64,000 bases of DNA from JBBQWT01 sp038210375. GTDB lineage: Bacteria; Acidobacteriota; Terriglobia; Terriglobales; Acidobacteriaceae. The translations under genes were made by a program, and so were the position numbers. Numbering within the stretch: the first letter of the stretch is position 1; every line of letters begins with the position of its first letter. Below, one piece after another: positions 1-8,890 of this stretch. The notes under the pieces are model-generated. The model did not search any database. It saw only the letters and a program-made list of their open reading frames with translations, and was not told the DNA's origin. The stretch lies in contig JBBQWT010000012.1 of assembly GCA_038210375.1 (NCBI GenBank), positions 1 to 64,000 of the forward strand, read 5' to 3'.

Positions 1-79
1 TAAGTGCAAGGTTATCAACCGCCACGGGGTGGTCAGGGTAATCTGCGAAAACCCCAAACATAAGCAGCGCCAGGGATAA
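1..79 (+). CDS. rpmJ: 50S ribosomal protein L36, C-terminal part
   Basis: The reading frame from base 2 to the TAA at 77-79 gives the end of L36, including KCKVINRHGVVRVICENPKH. This carries the last zinc-ligand Cys and His positions of the family. About 12 N-terminal residues lie outside the window. L36 is a small zinc-binding protein of the large ribosomal subunit. Its place directly before rpsM, with a 9-base gap, is the usual bacterial order at the end of the spc/alpha operons. The call rests on direct sequence recognition; only the start is missing. Confidence 0.93.
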   Translation, partial: KCKVINRHGVVRVICENPKHKQRQG

Positions 80-88
80 AGGAAGAAT

Positions 89-475
89 ATGGCACGTATA
101 GCCGGCATCGATCTGCCCCGCAACAAGCACATCAATATTTCTTTGACGTACATCTTTGGCATCGGGCATCCCCGCGCCAAGCGGATTCTGGACGCCGCCA
201 ATGTTGACGGCAATAAGAAGGTGCAGGACCTCAACGAAGAAGAGGTCAACCGCATCCGCCAGGTCATCGAGAACGAGGGCGGGGTCGAAGGCGACCTGCG
301 CCGCGACGTTTCGGTGAACATCAAGCGCCTCATCGAGATCGGCTCCTACCGCGGATATCGTCATCGCCGCGGCCTGCCGGTGCGCGGTCAACGTACCCAC
401 ACCAACGCGCGCACCCGTAAAGGACCGCGCAAAGGCACTGTCACCAATAAAAAGAAGTCAGCGAGCAAGACATAA
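89..475 (+). CDS. rpsM: 30S ribosomal protein S13
   Basis: A 128-residue protein beginning MARIAGIDLPRNK, the standard S13 N-terminus. A helix-two-turn-helix element (FGIGHPRAKRIL) lies near residues 24-34, and the basic C-terminal tail (LPVRGQRTHTNARTRKGPRK) contacts tRNA and 16S rRNA in the small-subunit head. Length is normal for the family. The ATG has a purine-rich AAAGGAAG stretch a few bases upstream, overlapping the rpmJ stop region. It is co-transcribed with rpmJ before it and rpsK after it; the rpsK start is only 2 bases past its stop, so the two are probably translationally coupled. Confidence 0.98.
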   Translation: MARIAGIDLPRNKHINISLTYIFGIGHPRAKRILDAANVDGNKKVQDLNEEEVNRIRQVIENEGGVEGDLRRDVSVNIKRLIEIGSYRGYRHRRGLPVRGQRTHTNARTRKGPRKGTVTNKKKSASKT

Positions 476-477
476 TC

Positions 478-897
478 ATGGCCAAACCAGCGGCGGGAAC
501 GCCGGAGAAAAAGGGCAAGCAGAAGAAGTTAAAGAAGAAGGAACGCAAGCACGTTCCTCACGGCCTGGTCTATGTTCAGGCCACCTTCAACAACACCATC
601 GTCACCATCACCGACATGAGCGGCTCGGTGGTTTCGTGGAAGAGTTCAGGCTCACTGGGCTTCCGGGGCTCCCGCAAGGGCACTCCGTTTGCCGCGCAGC
701 AGGCTGCGGCCAACGCCGCCAGCATGGCGCGCGATCACGGCATGCGCACCGTCGATGTCCGGGTAAGCGGTCCCGGCTCCGGCCGCGAATCAGCCATCCG
801 CGCGCTCGCCAGCTCCGGCCTGGAGGTCAAAAATATTCGCGACGTGACCCCCATTCCTCATAACGGGTGTCGTCCGGCCAAGCGCCGCCGCGTCTAA
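478..897 (+). CDS. rpsK: 30S ribosomal protein S11
   Basis: A 139-residue protein with the S11 core: GLVYVQATFNNTIVTITD, the G-S-R-K-G-T-P-F-A-A-Q-Q-A-A segment, VSGPGSGRESAIRAL, and the C-terminal IRDVTPIPHNGCRPAKRRRV, which is nearly invariant in bacteria. S11 sits on the 30S platform next to the mRNA exit region. The N-terminus has a lysine-rich extension of about 22 residues before the conserved fold, common in this gene. There is no strong Shine-Dalgarno sequence, and the start lies 2 bases after the rpsM stop, so coupling is likely. Confidence 0.98.
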   Translation: MAKPAAGTPEKKGKQKKLKKKERKHVPHGLVYVQATFNNTIVTITDMSGSVVSWKSSGSLGFRGSRKGTPFAAQQAAANAASMARDHGMRTVDVRVSGPGSGRESAIRALASSGLEVKNIRDVTPIPHNGCRPAKRRRV

Positions 898-907
898 AGC
901 TCCAACC

Positions 908-927
908 CCGCGGTAATTTCACCGCGG
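908..927 (+). promoter_or_regulatory. Small perfect hairpin in the rpsK-rpsD gap
   Basis: CCGCGGT (908-914) and ACCGCGG (921-927) form a perfect 7-bp stem with a 6-base loop just after the rpsK stop. No U-tract follows, so it does not look like an intrinsic terminator. The 158-base gap is unusually long for this operon. S4 controls its operon by binding a leader in some bacteria, so a processing or regulatory role is possible, but that is inference. Confidence 0.4.
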
Positions 928-1055
928 TCGCAAGAGTTGGGCCGCGGAGTCCCAAGCACCGGGACGCTGCGTTTAATAGAAACGGGATTTCTCGATCGGG
1001 AACGAAGGGATGCCATCCTGTAAACCGATTGTGATCCGAACTAAGGAGAAAACCA

Positions 1056-1685
1056 TTGGCACGATATAAAGATCCTGTGTGCCGGCTCTGTCGCCGTGAA
1101 GGCATGAAGCTCTTTCTCAAGGGAGCAAAATGCTTCAGCGAAAAGTGTCCGGTTGAAAAGCGCAACTTCCCGCCCGGCCAGCACGGTAAGGCCCGCAAGC
1201 CCAAGATCGTGGGCTACGGATTGCAGCTCCGCGAAAAACAGAAGACCAAGCGGATGTACTTCACCCTCGAAAAGCAGTTTCGCAACTACTTCGAGAAGGC
1301 CGCCGCTCATCCCGGCGTCACCGGCGAAATCCTGTTGCAGCAGCTCGAACGCCGTCTGGACAACGTCGCCTACCGCCTGGGATTTGGCACGTCCCGCCGC
1401 CAGGCCCGGCAGTTGCTCCGCCACGGCCACATCGAGGTCAACGGACGCAAGGTGGATATCCCCGGCTACCAAGTCAACGTGGGTGACACTATTTCCATCC
1501 GCGAAAAGAGCCGCAGCCTGCCCATCATGGAGGCCGCGCGCCAGTTCAACAGCAACCAGCCGGCGGTCAACTGGCTGCAGAATGACCGGGAAAAATTTAC
1601 GGGCACGGTAAGCTCGCTGCCCAAGCGCGAAGACATTAATCTTCCCATCAACGAACAGTTGATCGTCGAGCTCTACAGCAAGTAA
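1056..1685 (+). CDS. rpsD: 30S ribosomal protein S4, zinc-binding (C+) form
   Basis: A 209-residue S4. The start is TTG at 1056: the encoded N-terminus MARYKDPVCRLCRREG is the expected one, and a good AAGGAGAA Shine-Dalgarno lies at 1043-1050. Four cysteines (C9, C12, C26, C31; CxxC-x13-CxxxxC) mark the zinc-containing version of S4, as opposed to the cysteine-free version that some bacteria induce under zinc limitation. The S4 RNA-binding domain (RLDNVAYRLGFGTSRRQARQ, then GHIEVNGRKVDIPGYQV) follows from about residue 100. S4 is a primary 16S rRNA binder that nucleates 30S assembly. It lies in operon order between rpsK and rpoA. Confidence 0.97.
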   Translation: MARYKDPVCRLCRREGMKLFLKGAKCFSEKCPVEKRNFPPGQHGKARKPKIVGYGLQLREKQKTKRMYFTLEKQFRNYFEKAAAHPGVTGEILLQQLERRLDNVAYRLGFGTSRRQARQLLRHGHIEVNGRKVDIPGYQVNVGDTISIREKSRSLPIMEAARQFNSNQPAVNWLQNDREKFTGTVSSLPKREDINLPINEQLIVELYSK

Positions 1686-1893
1686 CCGCTGCGGAGACAC
1701 ACCTTTACACGCCAGGCAGCTCCACGCCTGCGATCACACCGGGTTTGCCCGGCAGGAAAAAATCGAGCGGGTTGGGGACAATGTTTGCCCAGCCCGCATT
1801 GAAACTAAACCCAATTTTCACATCAGGGTCATCAAGGCCCGAATGCCTTCGCCACGGCGCCAGCCGGGGCGGCAGGCGGATAGAGGAGCAACA

Positions 1894-2937
1894 ATGCTTT
1901 GGAAAGGTTTTCAGAAACCCAAACGGCTCGCAGCCGACACCGACACCCTCACCGATAAATACGGCAAGTTTTACGCCCAACCCTTTGAACGCGGCTTCGG
2001 CACCACCATCGGCAACGCTTTGCGCCGAGTGCTGCTCTCGTCCATCGAAGGCGCCGCGGTCACCGCGGTCAAGATCGAGGGAGTGCTGCACGAATTCCAG
2101 TCCATTCCGGGAGTGGTCGAAGACGCCACCGATATCATCCTCAACATCAAGCAGGTGCCCTTCAAGTTGAACGGTGAAGGCCCGAAAGCCATTTACCTGC
2201 GCACCGATAAGCCCGGCATCGTGACCTCGGCCATGATCGAAGCCGACGGCGACGTCGAAATCCTCGACAACGACGTGTACATTGCCACCGTCAGCGAAGG
2301 CGGCAAGATCGACATGGAAATGCGGCTCAAGCGCGGCCGCGGATACGTTTCCGCCGACAAGAACTTTGAGGAAGACCTGGGCATCGGTTTCATTCCCATC
2401 GATTCGGTGCATTCCCCGGTGCGCAAGTGCAACTACACCGTGGAAGCCGCGCGTCTCGGCCAGATCACCGATTACGACAAGCTGACCATCGAAGTCTGGT
2501 GCAACGGCTCGGTGCTGCCCGCCGATGCCATCGGCCTCGCCGCCAAACTGGTCAAAGATCACATGACTATCTTCATCAACTTTGAAGAAGAGATGGATGC
2601 CATGGGCTCGACCGATGACGGCAAGCCCGCCATCCGCAATGAGAACCTCAACCGCAGCGTGGAAGAGCTGGAACTCTCGGTGCGCAGCTACAACTGCCTG
2701 AAGAACGCCAACATCCAGACCATCGGCGAGCTGGTGCGCAAGACCGAACCCGAAATGCTGAAGACCAAGAACTTCGGGCGCAAGTCTTTGAACGAAATCA
2801 AGGAGATCCTCACCAACATGGGGCTTGGCCTGGGCATGCGGGTGGATGAGCAGGGCAACGCCATTCCCGGCAGCCAGCAACAAAGCCCGGTCATCGCCGG
2901 CCTCGATGAAGAGGATGATGATGAGGTAGATCTTTAG
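1894..2937 (+). CDS. rpoA: DNA-directed RNA polymerase subunit alpha
   Basis: A 347-residue protein. The ATG at 1894 (MLWKGFQKPKRL) has GAGGAG at 1883-1888, so I prefer it to the longer in-frame ATG at 1843, whose extra 17 residues do not look conserved. The N-terminal domain carries the dimerisation signature FERGFGTTIGNALRRVLLSS (about residues 30-50). The C-terminal domain has the DNA- and activator-binding helices (ELELSVRSYNCLKNANIQT, then RKSLNEIKEIL). The tail is acidic (EEDDDEVD). Alpha assembles the polymerase core and contacts UP elements. The 208-base gap before it shows no gene I can support. Confidence 0.97.
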   Translation: MLWKGFQKPKRLAADTDTLTDKYGKFYAQPFERGFGTTIGNALRRVLLSSIEGAAVTAVKIEGVLHEFQSIPGVVEDATDIILNIKQVPFKLNGEGPKAIYLRTDKPGIVTSAMIEADGDVEILDNDVYIATVSEGGKIDMEMRLKRGRGYVSADKNFEEDLGIGFIPIDSVHSPVRKCNYTVEAARLGQITDYDKLTIEVWCNGSVLPADAIGLAAKLVKDHMTIFINFEEEMDAMGSTDDGKPAIRNENLNRSVEELELSVRSYNCLKNANIQTIGELVRKTEPEMLKTKNFGRKSLNEIKEILTNMGLGLGMRVDEQGNAIPGSQQQSPVIAGLDEEDDDEVDL

Positions 2938-3058
2938 TTCTCCAGGTCGCCGCTGCAAGGTTGCTCTTGAATTGATCTGAATCGTTATTTTGCAACATTG
3001 TCTCGCAGCAAGCTTCTGCAATAAGGTTTTGCAACAAGGTTTTGATTGGTTCCGGTAA

Positions 3059-3095
3059 CAGCTTCTGCAATCGGAAAGTTCGATTGCGGAAGCTG
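3059..3095 (+). promoter_or_regulatory. Long stem-loop in the rpoA-rplQ intergenic region
   Basis: CAGCTTCTGCAATCG (3059-3073) is complementary to CGATTGCGGAAGCTG (3081-3095) over 15 positions with a single T-G pair, leaving a 7-base loop. The AGCTTCTGCAAT arm also occurs upstream at 3011-3022. There is no U-run after the stem. The 261-base gap is otherwise non-coding, and rplQ has no clear ribosome-binding site. A leader acting on L17 synthesis or an RNase processing site are both possible; neither is shown. Confidence 0.5.
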
Positions 3096-3198
3096 CCCGC
3101 CGGCAAGCAGCGAAACCGTACCGGCAGCTGAATCGTAGAGCTGGGAAGTTGCCAGCCAGTCCAAATATAGCGCGGCATAACGCGCGGGATAAATAATC

Positions 3199-3687
3199 AT
3201 GCGTCATCGTGTAGCTGGATGGAAGTTAGGCAGAAACACCTCTCACCGCCGGGCATTGCTGCGCAACCTGGTGACGTCGCTCATTTTGAAAGAGCGCATT
3301 GAAACCACCGTGGTAAAAGCCAAGGCCATGCGTCCCCACGTGGAAAAAATGATCACCCTGGGCAAGCGCGGTGACGTACAGGCCCGCCGTCTCGCCGCCT
3401 CCTATTTAATGACCCGCGAAGCCGTGGATCGCCTGTTCGGCACCGTGGCCCCGCGTTTCGGCGACCGCCAAGGCGGGTACCTGCGTATCATCCGCACCGG
3501 CTTCCGCCAGGGCGACGGCGGCGAAACCGCCTTCATCCAACTGCTAGGAAGCGAGAAGATTCTCGAAGAGAAGCGCGAGAAGCTGGCGGAAAAACGCACC
3601 AAGCGAGCGGAAGAAGCCCGCGGCGCCGCCGAAAACGAACAGGAAAACGAAGAGCACCGCGAAGAAAAGGCCGAAGGTAAGAAGTAG
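3199..3687 (+). CDS. rplQ: 50S ribosomal protein L17
   Basis: A 162-residue protein starting MRHRVAGWKLGRNTSHR, the hallmark L17 N-terminus, with LVTSLILKERIETTVVKAKAMRPHVEKMITLGKRG covering the core. Typical bacterial L17 is about 115-130 residues; here the fold ends near residue 120 (IIRTGFRQGDGGETAFIQLLGSE). It is followed by a highly charged Glu/Lys/Arg tail of about 40 residues, probably flexible. L17 sits near the peptide exit tunnel. The gene is last in the operon and is followed by a strong terminator at 3711-3737. No recognisable Shine-Dalgarno sequence precedes the ATG. Confidence 0.96.
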   Translation: MRHRVAGWKLGRNTSHRRALLRNLVTSLILKERIETTVVKAKAMRPHVEKMITLGKRGDVQARRLAASYLMTREAVDRLFGTVAPRFGDRQGGYLRIIRTGFRQGDGGETAFIQLLGSEKILEEKREKLAEKRTKRAEEARGAAENEQENEEHREEKAEGKK

Positions 3688-3710
3688 GACGACGGCCTTG
3701 GCCAAACCGC

Positions 3711-3737
3711 AAAGCGCATCCCACGGGATGCGCTTTT
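3711..3737 (+). terminator. Intrinsic terminator after rplQ
   Basis: AAAGCGCATCCC and GGGATGCGCTTTT form a GC-rich stem of 8-12 bp around a 3-base loop, ending in a T-run. It lies 23 bases after the rplQ stop and marks the end of the ribosomal operon. Confidence 0.9.
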
Positions 3738-3802
3738 GCTTTGGTGTTTTGTTTGCTTTATCGCACTAAAACCCCGATTCCGCGCATCCAATAACCTTCG
3801 CC

Positions 3803-5011
3803 ATGCCCGACATCTCAACACCGCCGCAATCCAGCAAGCGCAATATCTATGTCTTCGGAATCACGTCGTTCCTGAACGACACCGCCTCCGAGATGGCGTA
3901 CTGGCTGCTGCCCGCGTTCCTGGCCAGCATCGGCGCGGGTCCCGCGCAGTTGGGTTTGATCGAAGGCGTCGCCGAAAGCATGGCGTCGTTCGCCAAGCTT
4001 TTTTCGGGTTACATGACCGACCGTCTCGACCGCCGCAAGCCCATGGTGGTCTTCGGTTACGCGGTGGCCAATATCGCCAAGCCGATACTGGCGGTCGTCA
4101 ATTGGTGGTGGCAGGTGCTGGCCATTCGTTTTGCCGACCGCACCGCCAAGGGAATTCGCGGAGCGCCGCGCGATGTGCTGCTGGCGGAATCGGTCCCGAA
4201 ATCAGAACTGGGCGCTGCCTTCGGCATGATGCAGGCCATGGATTCCGCCGGCGCTGTCGCCGGCCCCCTCGCCGCCCTGCTGCTGGTGTCGCATATCGGG
4301 ATTCGCGGCGTGTTCCTTGCCGCCGCCATCCCCGGATTCCTGAGTATCGCCGCGATCACCATCTTCGCGCGCGAAAGCGCCAACCGTCCGCCGCGGGATC
4401 CCTCTCTGGCCAAGCCAAAATTTTCATTGTTCGATGGCCCCGCCCTGCCTCCCGCTTTTTATTACACCCTGGGCGCCGTGCTGCTTTTTTCGGTGGGCAA
4501 TTCCAGCGATATGTTCCTGATCCTGCGGGCGCAGAATATTGGAATTGCGCCCCACTATGCCCCACTGCTGGGTCTGATCTTTAACATTACTTTCACCGCA
4601 GCATCCTGGCCGGCGGGGAGCCTGGGAGATCGCATCCCGAAAACCACCGTGGCCGCCATGGGATACCTCGTCTTCACCGCGACTTACCTCACGTTTGCGG
4701 CGGCGCCATCGGCCACTGCTCTGTGGATCGCGATGGCGGTGTATGGCCTCTACTACGCGCTGAGCAGCCCGGTGCTGCGCGCATCGGTCATGGAAACTGT
4801 GCCCGCGGAATCGCGCGGCCGCGCCAACGGAATTTTCTACTTCACCACCAGTATCGCCACCTTGCTGGCCAGCGTTCTAACCGGCCAGCTATGGAAGCAC
4901 ATGGGCCCGGCGCTGCCGTTCTACTTGTCAGCCGGCCTGGCCGCGATCGCCGCCATCATGCTGCTGCTGGCGCCCAAGCCACAGATCAAGCCAAAAATGA
5001 CTTCAGCCTAG
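3803..5011 (+). CDS. Major facilitator superfamily transporter
   Basis: A 402-residue, strongly hydrophobic protein with about 12 membrane spans. The loop between spans 2 and 3 carries the MFS motif A variant GYMTDRLDRRKPMVVFG (about residues 70-86). The TAKGIRGAPRDVLLAESVP segment recalls permeases in which this loop is followed by a conserved RGAPRD motif. The substrate cannot be told from sequence. The gene starts after the rplQ terminator and so has its own promoter. Its TAG overlaps the stop codon of the convergent VOC gene by a few bases, leaving no room for a terminator between them. There is nothing atypical in length. Confidence 0.85.
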   Translation: MPDISTPPQSSKRNIYVFGITSFLNDTASEMAYWLLPAFLASIGAGPAQLGLIEGVAESMASFAKLFSGYMTDRLDRRKPMVVFGYAVANIAKPILAVVNWWWQVLAIRFADRTAKGIRGAPRDVLLAESVPKSELGAAFGMMQAMDSAGAVAGPLAALLLVSHIGIRGVFLAAAIPGFLSIAAITIFARESANRPPRDPSLAKPKFSLFDGPALPPAFYYTLGAVLLFSVGNSSDMFLILRAQNIGIAPHYAPLLGLIFNITFTAASWPAGSLGDRIPKTTVAAMGYLVFTATYLTFAAAPSATALWIAMAVYGLYYALSSPVLRASVMETVPAESRGRANGIFYFTTSIATLLASVLTGQLWKHMGPALPFYLSAGLAAIAAIMLLLAPKPQIKPKMTSA

Positions 5012-5451
5012 TAGGGCGTCTCCAACTCTTCTTTGGTCATATCTTTGATGTGGGTCCCGATCCACCACTTGTAGCCAAACGGATCGAGCACGCCGGCCAT
5101 GCGATCGCCATAAGGCTGGTCGGCGGGCTCGCGCACGCTGGTCGCCCCGGCTGCCAGCGCCGTCTTGTACATGGCATCGCAATCTTCGGTGTAGATCATC
5201 AGTGTTACCGGTGATCCGCCAAAATGACTCGGCGGGTAGGCATCCATCGCCGGGTTCTCGTCCGCCATCATGACGCATGAGTCGCCGATCTGAATCTCGG
5301 CGTGGCCCACCTTGCCGTCTATGCCTTTCATGCAAAGCCGCAGGGTGGCGCCAAACGCCTTTTTGTAAAATTCAGTGGCGCCGGCTGCGTCGTCAAATAT
5401 CAGGTAGGGCTGCACGCTGTGGTAATTGTCGGGAATCGCCTTGACCGCCAT
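5008..5451 (-). CDS. VOC superfamily protein (glyoxalase/PhnB-like)
   Basis: A 147-residue protein with two beta-alpha-beta-beta-beta modules. The first starts VQPYLIFDDAAGATEFYKKAFGA, the second SPVTLMIYTEDCDAMYKTALAAGA. The end DPFGYKWWIGTHIKDMT is characteristic of the PhnB/glyoxalase-like branch. VOC proteins bind metals or small ligands and include lyases, dioxygenases and resistance proteins; the substrate here is unknown. H49 in KVGHAEIQIG and the C-terminal DPFG region are plausible metal-site elements. The 3' end overlaps the MFS gene by 4 bases, and dnaE2 ends 49 bases upstream on the same strand. Confidence 0.8.
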   Translation of the reverse strand: MAVKAIPDNYHSVQPYLIFDDAAGATEFYKKAFGATLRLCMKGIDGKVGHAEIQIGDSCVMMADENPAMDAYPPSHFGGSPVTLMIYTEDCDAMYKTALAAGATSVREPADQPYGDRMAGVLDPFGYKWWIGTHIKDMTKEELETPY

Positions 5452-5500
5452 GGGGTTCTCCTGTGAGAAATAATTTTACTTAATCGCAAACAAATTGGCT

Positions 5501-8500
5501 TCAATGAAAGTCATGCGACTGGGTCGGCGCCGCCGTAATATCGAGGCTGCTGATGCGGCGCGCTTTTACTGAAATCACTTTGTCGATGTTCTGCAGTTCG
5601 CCTTCCACCATCAGGAATTTTTCGCTGATCACGGTGAACCGGTTCTGCTCGTACACTCCGGGATCGATGATCGCGTTGGCAATCCCGGTTTCATCTTCGA
5701 GGCTGAGAAAGATGAACCCGTGGGCCGTTCCCGGACGCTGGCGCACGATCACGCAGCCGGCGATGCGCAGATGTTTTCCGTTGGGCAGGGCCGCCAGCTC
5801 GCTGGCGCGATACACCCCCAACGCATCCATCGCCGGACGCCGGTATGACATGGGATGCCTTCCGATGGTCAGCCCGGTGCCGTGGTAATCGGCCACCAGC
5901 CTTTCCTCAGAGCTCATCATGGCCAGCGGAAATGAGGGCTCGGCCTCGGGCAACGCTTCGAGCAGCGGCCCCGAAGGCCGCACCGCCCGTTCCACCTGCC
6001 ATAGCGCGTCGCGGCGATGCAGCCTGGTTCGGTCCTGAGGGTGATCGTGATCGGCCAGTGAATTCAGCGCGCCGATCTGCGCCAGCATCACCAGCTCGTT
6101 GCGGCGCAATTGCGGCGTCCGCCGCACCAGGTCATCGATGCTGCGCAGCGGAGAAGCATTGCGCGCCGCCACCAGCGCATCCGCCGATTCCTTGCGCAAG
6201 CCCCGCACCTGCAGAAATCCCAGCCGCAATTCTGGCTGCGGTTCTCCTCGATAAAAGGTTTCTCCCGTGGCCGCCGGCGGGTCTTCCAGCGTGCATTGCC
6301 ATTGCGAATGCATCACGTCCACCGGACGGATTTTCAGGCCGTGGCGTTGCGCATCTTTGACGATGGTGGCCGGCCGGTAGAATCCCATGGGCTGGTTGTT
6401 CAGCAGGGCGGCGGTAAAAGCCGCGAGGTAATGGCATTTCAGATAAGCGCTGGCATAGGCGATCAGGGCGAAGCTGGCGGCATGCGATTCGGGAAACCCG
6501 TACAGCGCGAACGATACGATGGAGAGAATGATCTGCTCCTGGGTTTTTTTGGAGAAGCCGTTCTGGTCCATGCCGCGCCGCAGCTTGGCTTCGATTTCCA
6601 CCATGCGTTTCTGCGAGCGCCTTGCGCCCAGCGCGCGGCGCAGCTCTTCGGCCTCGCCGCCGGTGAAGTTGGCGGCCACCATGGCGATGCGCAGCAACTG
6701 TTCCTGGAACAGCGGGATCCCCAGCGTGCGCTCGAGAATCGGTTCCAGCGATGGATGCGAATATTCCACCCGCTCGCGCCCCTGCCGCCGCTTGATATAA
6801 GGATTCACCATCTGGCCCACGATCGGCCCCGGCCGAATCAGCGCCACCTGAATCACCACGTCGTAAAAACATTGAGGATGCAGCCGCGGCAGGCACGCCA
6901 TCTGCGCCCGGCTCTCCACCTGGAACATGCCCACGGTGTCAGCCTTCTGCAGAGTTTCATACACCAGCGCATCATCGGCGGGAAGCTGTCCCAGGTCCAC
7001 CGTGTGGCCGTAATGCCGGGGGATGATCTCGAGCGAATCCTCCAGCACCGCCATCATCCCCAGGCCCAGCAGGTCAACTTTGATCAGGCCCAGATCGGCG
7101 CAGTCTTCCTTGTCCCATTGCACCACCACACGGCCCGGCATGCTGGCATTTTCCAGCGGCGCCACCGAATCGAGCGTGCCCTGGCAGATCACCATGCCGC
7201 CGGAATGCTGGCCCAGGTGCCGCGGCAGGTCCTGCACGCGCTGGCACAGCTCCAGAAATTTGCGGATACGTCCATGCTGCAGGTCGAACCCCGCTTCGCG
7301 CGTCTGCCGCTCCAGCGAGTCGCTGGGGTCGCGATATTCCCACGAACCCACCAGTCCGGAAAGCCGGTCGAGAGTTTCCGGATCGAACCCCAGCGCCTTG
7401 CCCATCTCGCGCGCCGCCGAGCGCCCGCGATACGTGATCACGTTGGCGGTCATGGCCGCGCCCAATCTTCCATACTTCTGGTACACATGCTGAATGACTC
7501 GTTCGCGCTGGTCGCCGCTGGGCAGATCGAGATCGATGTCGGGCCACTCGCCGCGCTCCTCCGACAGAAACCGTTCGAACAGCAGCCCCATCTTTACCGG
7601 ATCAACCGCCGTGATGCCCAGCGAATAGCAGACCGCGCTGTTGGCCGCGGAGCCGCGTCCCTGCGCCAGGATGCCTTGCTCGCCGCAAAATCGCACCAGG
7701 TCCCAGACGATGAGGAAGTAACCTTCCAGGCCGAGTTTCTCGATCAATCCCAGTTCGCGCTCCACCTGCCGCCGCGCCCGGCGCAGAAGATCGGCGGCCG
7801 CCGCGCCGCCGCCGGCCAGTTGCGCGACGTAGCGCCGCCGCATGCCTTCTTCGGTGCGCTTGCGCAGGAACGACATCATGGTGTCGCCTTCCGGCACCGG
7901 ATAGCGGGGAAACTCGTATCCCAAATCGGCCAGGGTAAATTGCAGCCGCGCCGAAAGGTCGGTGGTGTGGGAGATGGCCTCCGGCAGGTCGGAAAAAACC
8001 CGCGCCATCTCCGCGCCGGATTTCAGGTGGCGCTCGGAGTTGCGCGCCAGCAGGCGTCCCGCGGAATCGAGATTGCAATGCTCGCGGATGCAGGTGAACA
8101 CGTCGAGCACCTCGCGCTCCCGGGGCAGGGCGTGGGCCACGCCGTTGGTGGCCAGCAGGGGCAGGTGCAACGCGCGGGCGATGTGTACCGCCGCCTGGTT
8201 GCGCGCTTCCTGCACGCGATCGAAATGGCGCTGCACTTCCACATACACCTGGCCGCGTCCAAAAATATGCAGCAGCCGCTCCACCGCGCGGCGGCCTTCA
8301 TCCATTCCGCCCCGGGCCAGCGCCGCTGCCAGCGGGCCGTCGCCGCCGCCGGTAAGACACACCAGTCCCGAAGAAAATTCCTGCAACTCATCTACCCGCG
8401 CTATGCCTTCCCCTTTTTTGGCGCGCAACTTCATGCGCGTAACCAGCCGGCAAAGGTTCTGGTAGCCAACGCGAGATTCCACCAACAGGGGATAGCGAAT

Positions 8501-8890
8501 GCCGCTGGGCTGGCGCCCGGTCGCGGGGCGGCCCGGAGGCCGATTCCCAGTGAGGGTCAGTGGGTGGTGAGAGGCCGAGGAGCGGTGCCCGGAACCGGTC
8601 AGGTCTGGGTCATCATTTTCTGCGCGGAAGCAATCCCCGCGATTTTCCCCAGCGGGTATGGCCGCCGGCAGAAGACGCTCTTCAACCGTAAGCTCGCTGC
8701 CGATATGAGCAGGCAATCCCATGCGCTTCATGCCCATATGAAATCGCGGCGAGCCATAAACTCCATCGCGATCAAGCAGCGCCATAGCCGGCATACCCAG
8801 CTCGGCACACCGCTCCGCCAGCGCTTCAGGTAAAGAAGCCCCCTCCAGAAAACTGAAGGCGGAACAGGCATGGAGTTCAACGTAATTCAT
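5501..8890 (-). CDS. dnaE2: Error-prone DNA polymerase DnaE2 (ImuC)
   Basis: A 1129-residue C-family polymerase. It has an N-terminal PHP domain (YVELHACSAFSFLEGAS), the palm signature EWPDIDLDLPSGDQRERV with catalytic Asp pairs near residues 449-453, a further Asp in IKVDLLGLGMM (near 602), the ESHAASFALIAYASAYLKCHY region, and a C-terminal OB fold (KHLRIAGCVIVRQRPG, about 1020-1110). The shorter length and the QHSGGMV and ELRRALGARRSQ stretches fit DnaE2 rather than the replicative DnaE1. DnaE2 does mutagenic translesion synthesis with ImuA and ImuB. A Pro/Gly/Arg-rich insertion of about 55 residues (roughly 72-130) interrupts the PHP domain. The start codon lies in a tandem duplication (see 8869-8939), and no good Shine-Dalgarno is visible. 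Confidence 0.94.
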   Translation of the reverse strand: MNYVELHACSAFSFLEGASLPEALAERCAELGMPAMALLDRDGVYGSPRFHMGMKRMGLPAHIGSELTVEERLLPAAIPAGENRGDCFRAENDDPDLTGSGHRSSASHHPLTLTGNRPPGRPATGRQPSGIRYPLLVESRVGYQNLCRLVTRMKLRAKKGEGIARVDELQEFSSGLVCLTGGGDGPLAAALARGGMDEGRRAVERLLHIFGRGQVYVEVQRHFDRVQEARNQAAVHIARALHLPLLATNGVAHALPREREVLDVFTCIREHCNLDSAGRLLARNSERHLKSGAEMARVFSDLPEAISHTTDLSARLQFTLADLGYEFPRYPVPEGDTMMSFLRKRTEEGMRRRYVAQLAGGGAAAADLLRRARRQVERELGLIEKLGLEGYFLIVWDLVRFCGEQGILAQGRGSAANSAVCYSLGITAVDPVKMGLLFERFLSEERGEWPDIDLDLPSGDQRERVIQHVYQKYGRLGAAMTANVITYRGRSAAREMGKALGFDPETLDRLSGLVGSWEYRDPSDSLERQTREAGFDLQHGRIRKFLELCQRVQDLPRHLGQHSGGMVICQGTLDSVAPLENASMPGRVVVQWDKEDCADLGLIKVDLLGLGMMAVLEDSLEIIPRHYGHTVDLGQLPADDALVYETLQKADTVGMFQVESRAQMACLPRLHPQCFYDVVIQVALIRPGPIVGQMVNPYIKRRQGRERVEYSHPSLEPILERTLGIPLFQEQLLRIAMVAANFTGGEAEELRRALGARRSQKRMVEIEAKLRRGMDQNGFSKKTQEQIILSIVSFALYGFPESHAASFALIAYASAYLKCHYLAAFTAALLNNQPMGFYRPATIVKDAQRHGLKIRPVDVMHSQWQCTLEDPPAATGETFYRGEPQPELRLGFLQVRGLRKESADALVAARNASPLRSIDDLVRRTPQLRRNELVMLAQIGALNSLADHDHPQDRTRLHRRDALWQVERAVRPSGPLLEALPEAEPSFPLAMMSSEERLVADYHGTGLTIGRHPMSYRRPAMDALGVYRASELAALPNGKHLRIAGCVIVRQRPGTAHGFIFLSLEDETGIANAIIDPGVYEQNRFTVISEKFLMVEGELQNIDKVISVKARRISSLDITAAPTQSHDFH

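Noticed and set aside
1705..3207. A 500-codon open frame antisense to rpoA
   Set aside because: It covers the RNA polymerase alpha gene and its flanks. The product has no recognisable fold and depends on codon bias of rpoA.
6110..8833. A 907-codon open frame antisense to dnaE2
   Set aside because: It mirrors a well-supported DnaE2 frame. Its translation is His/Gln/Arg-rich with no domain, as expected from the complement of GC-rich codons.
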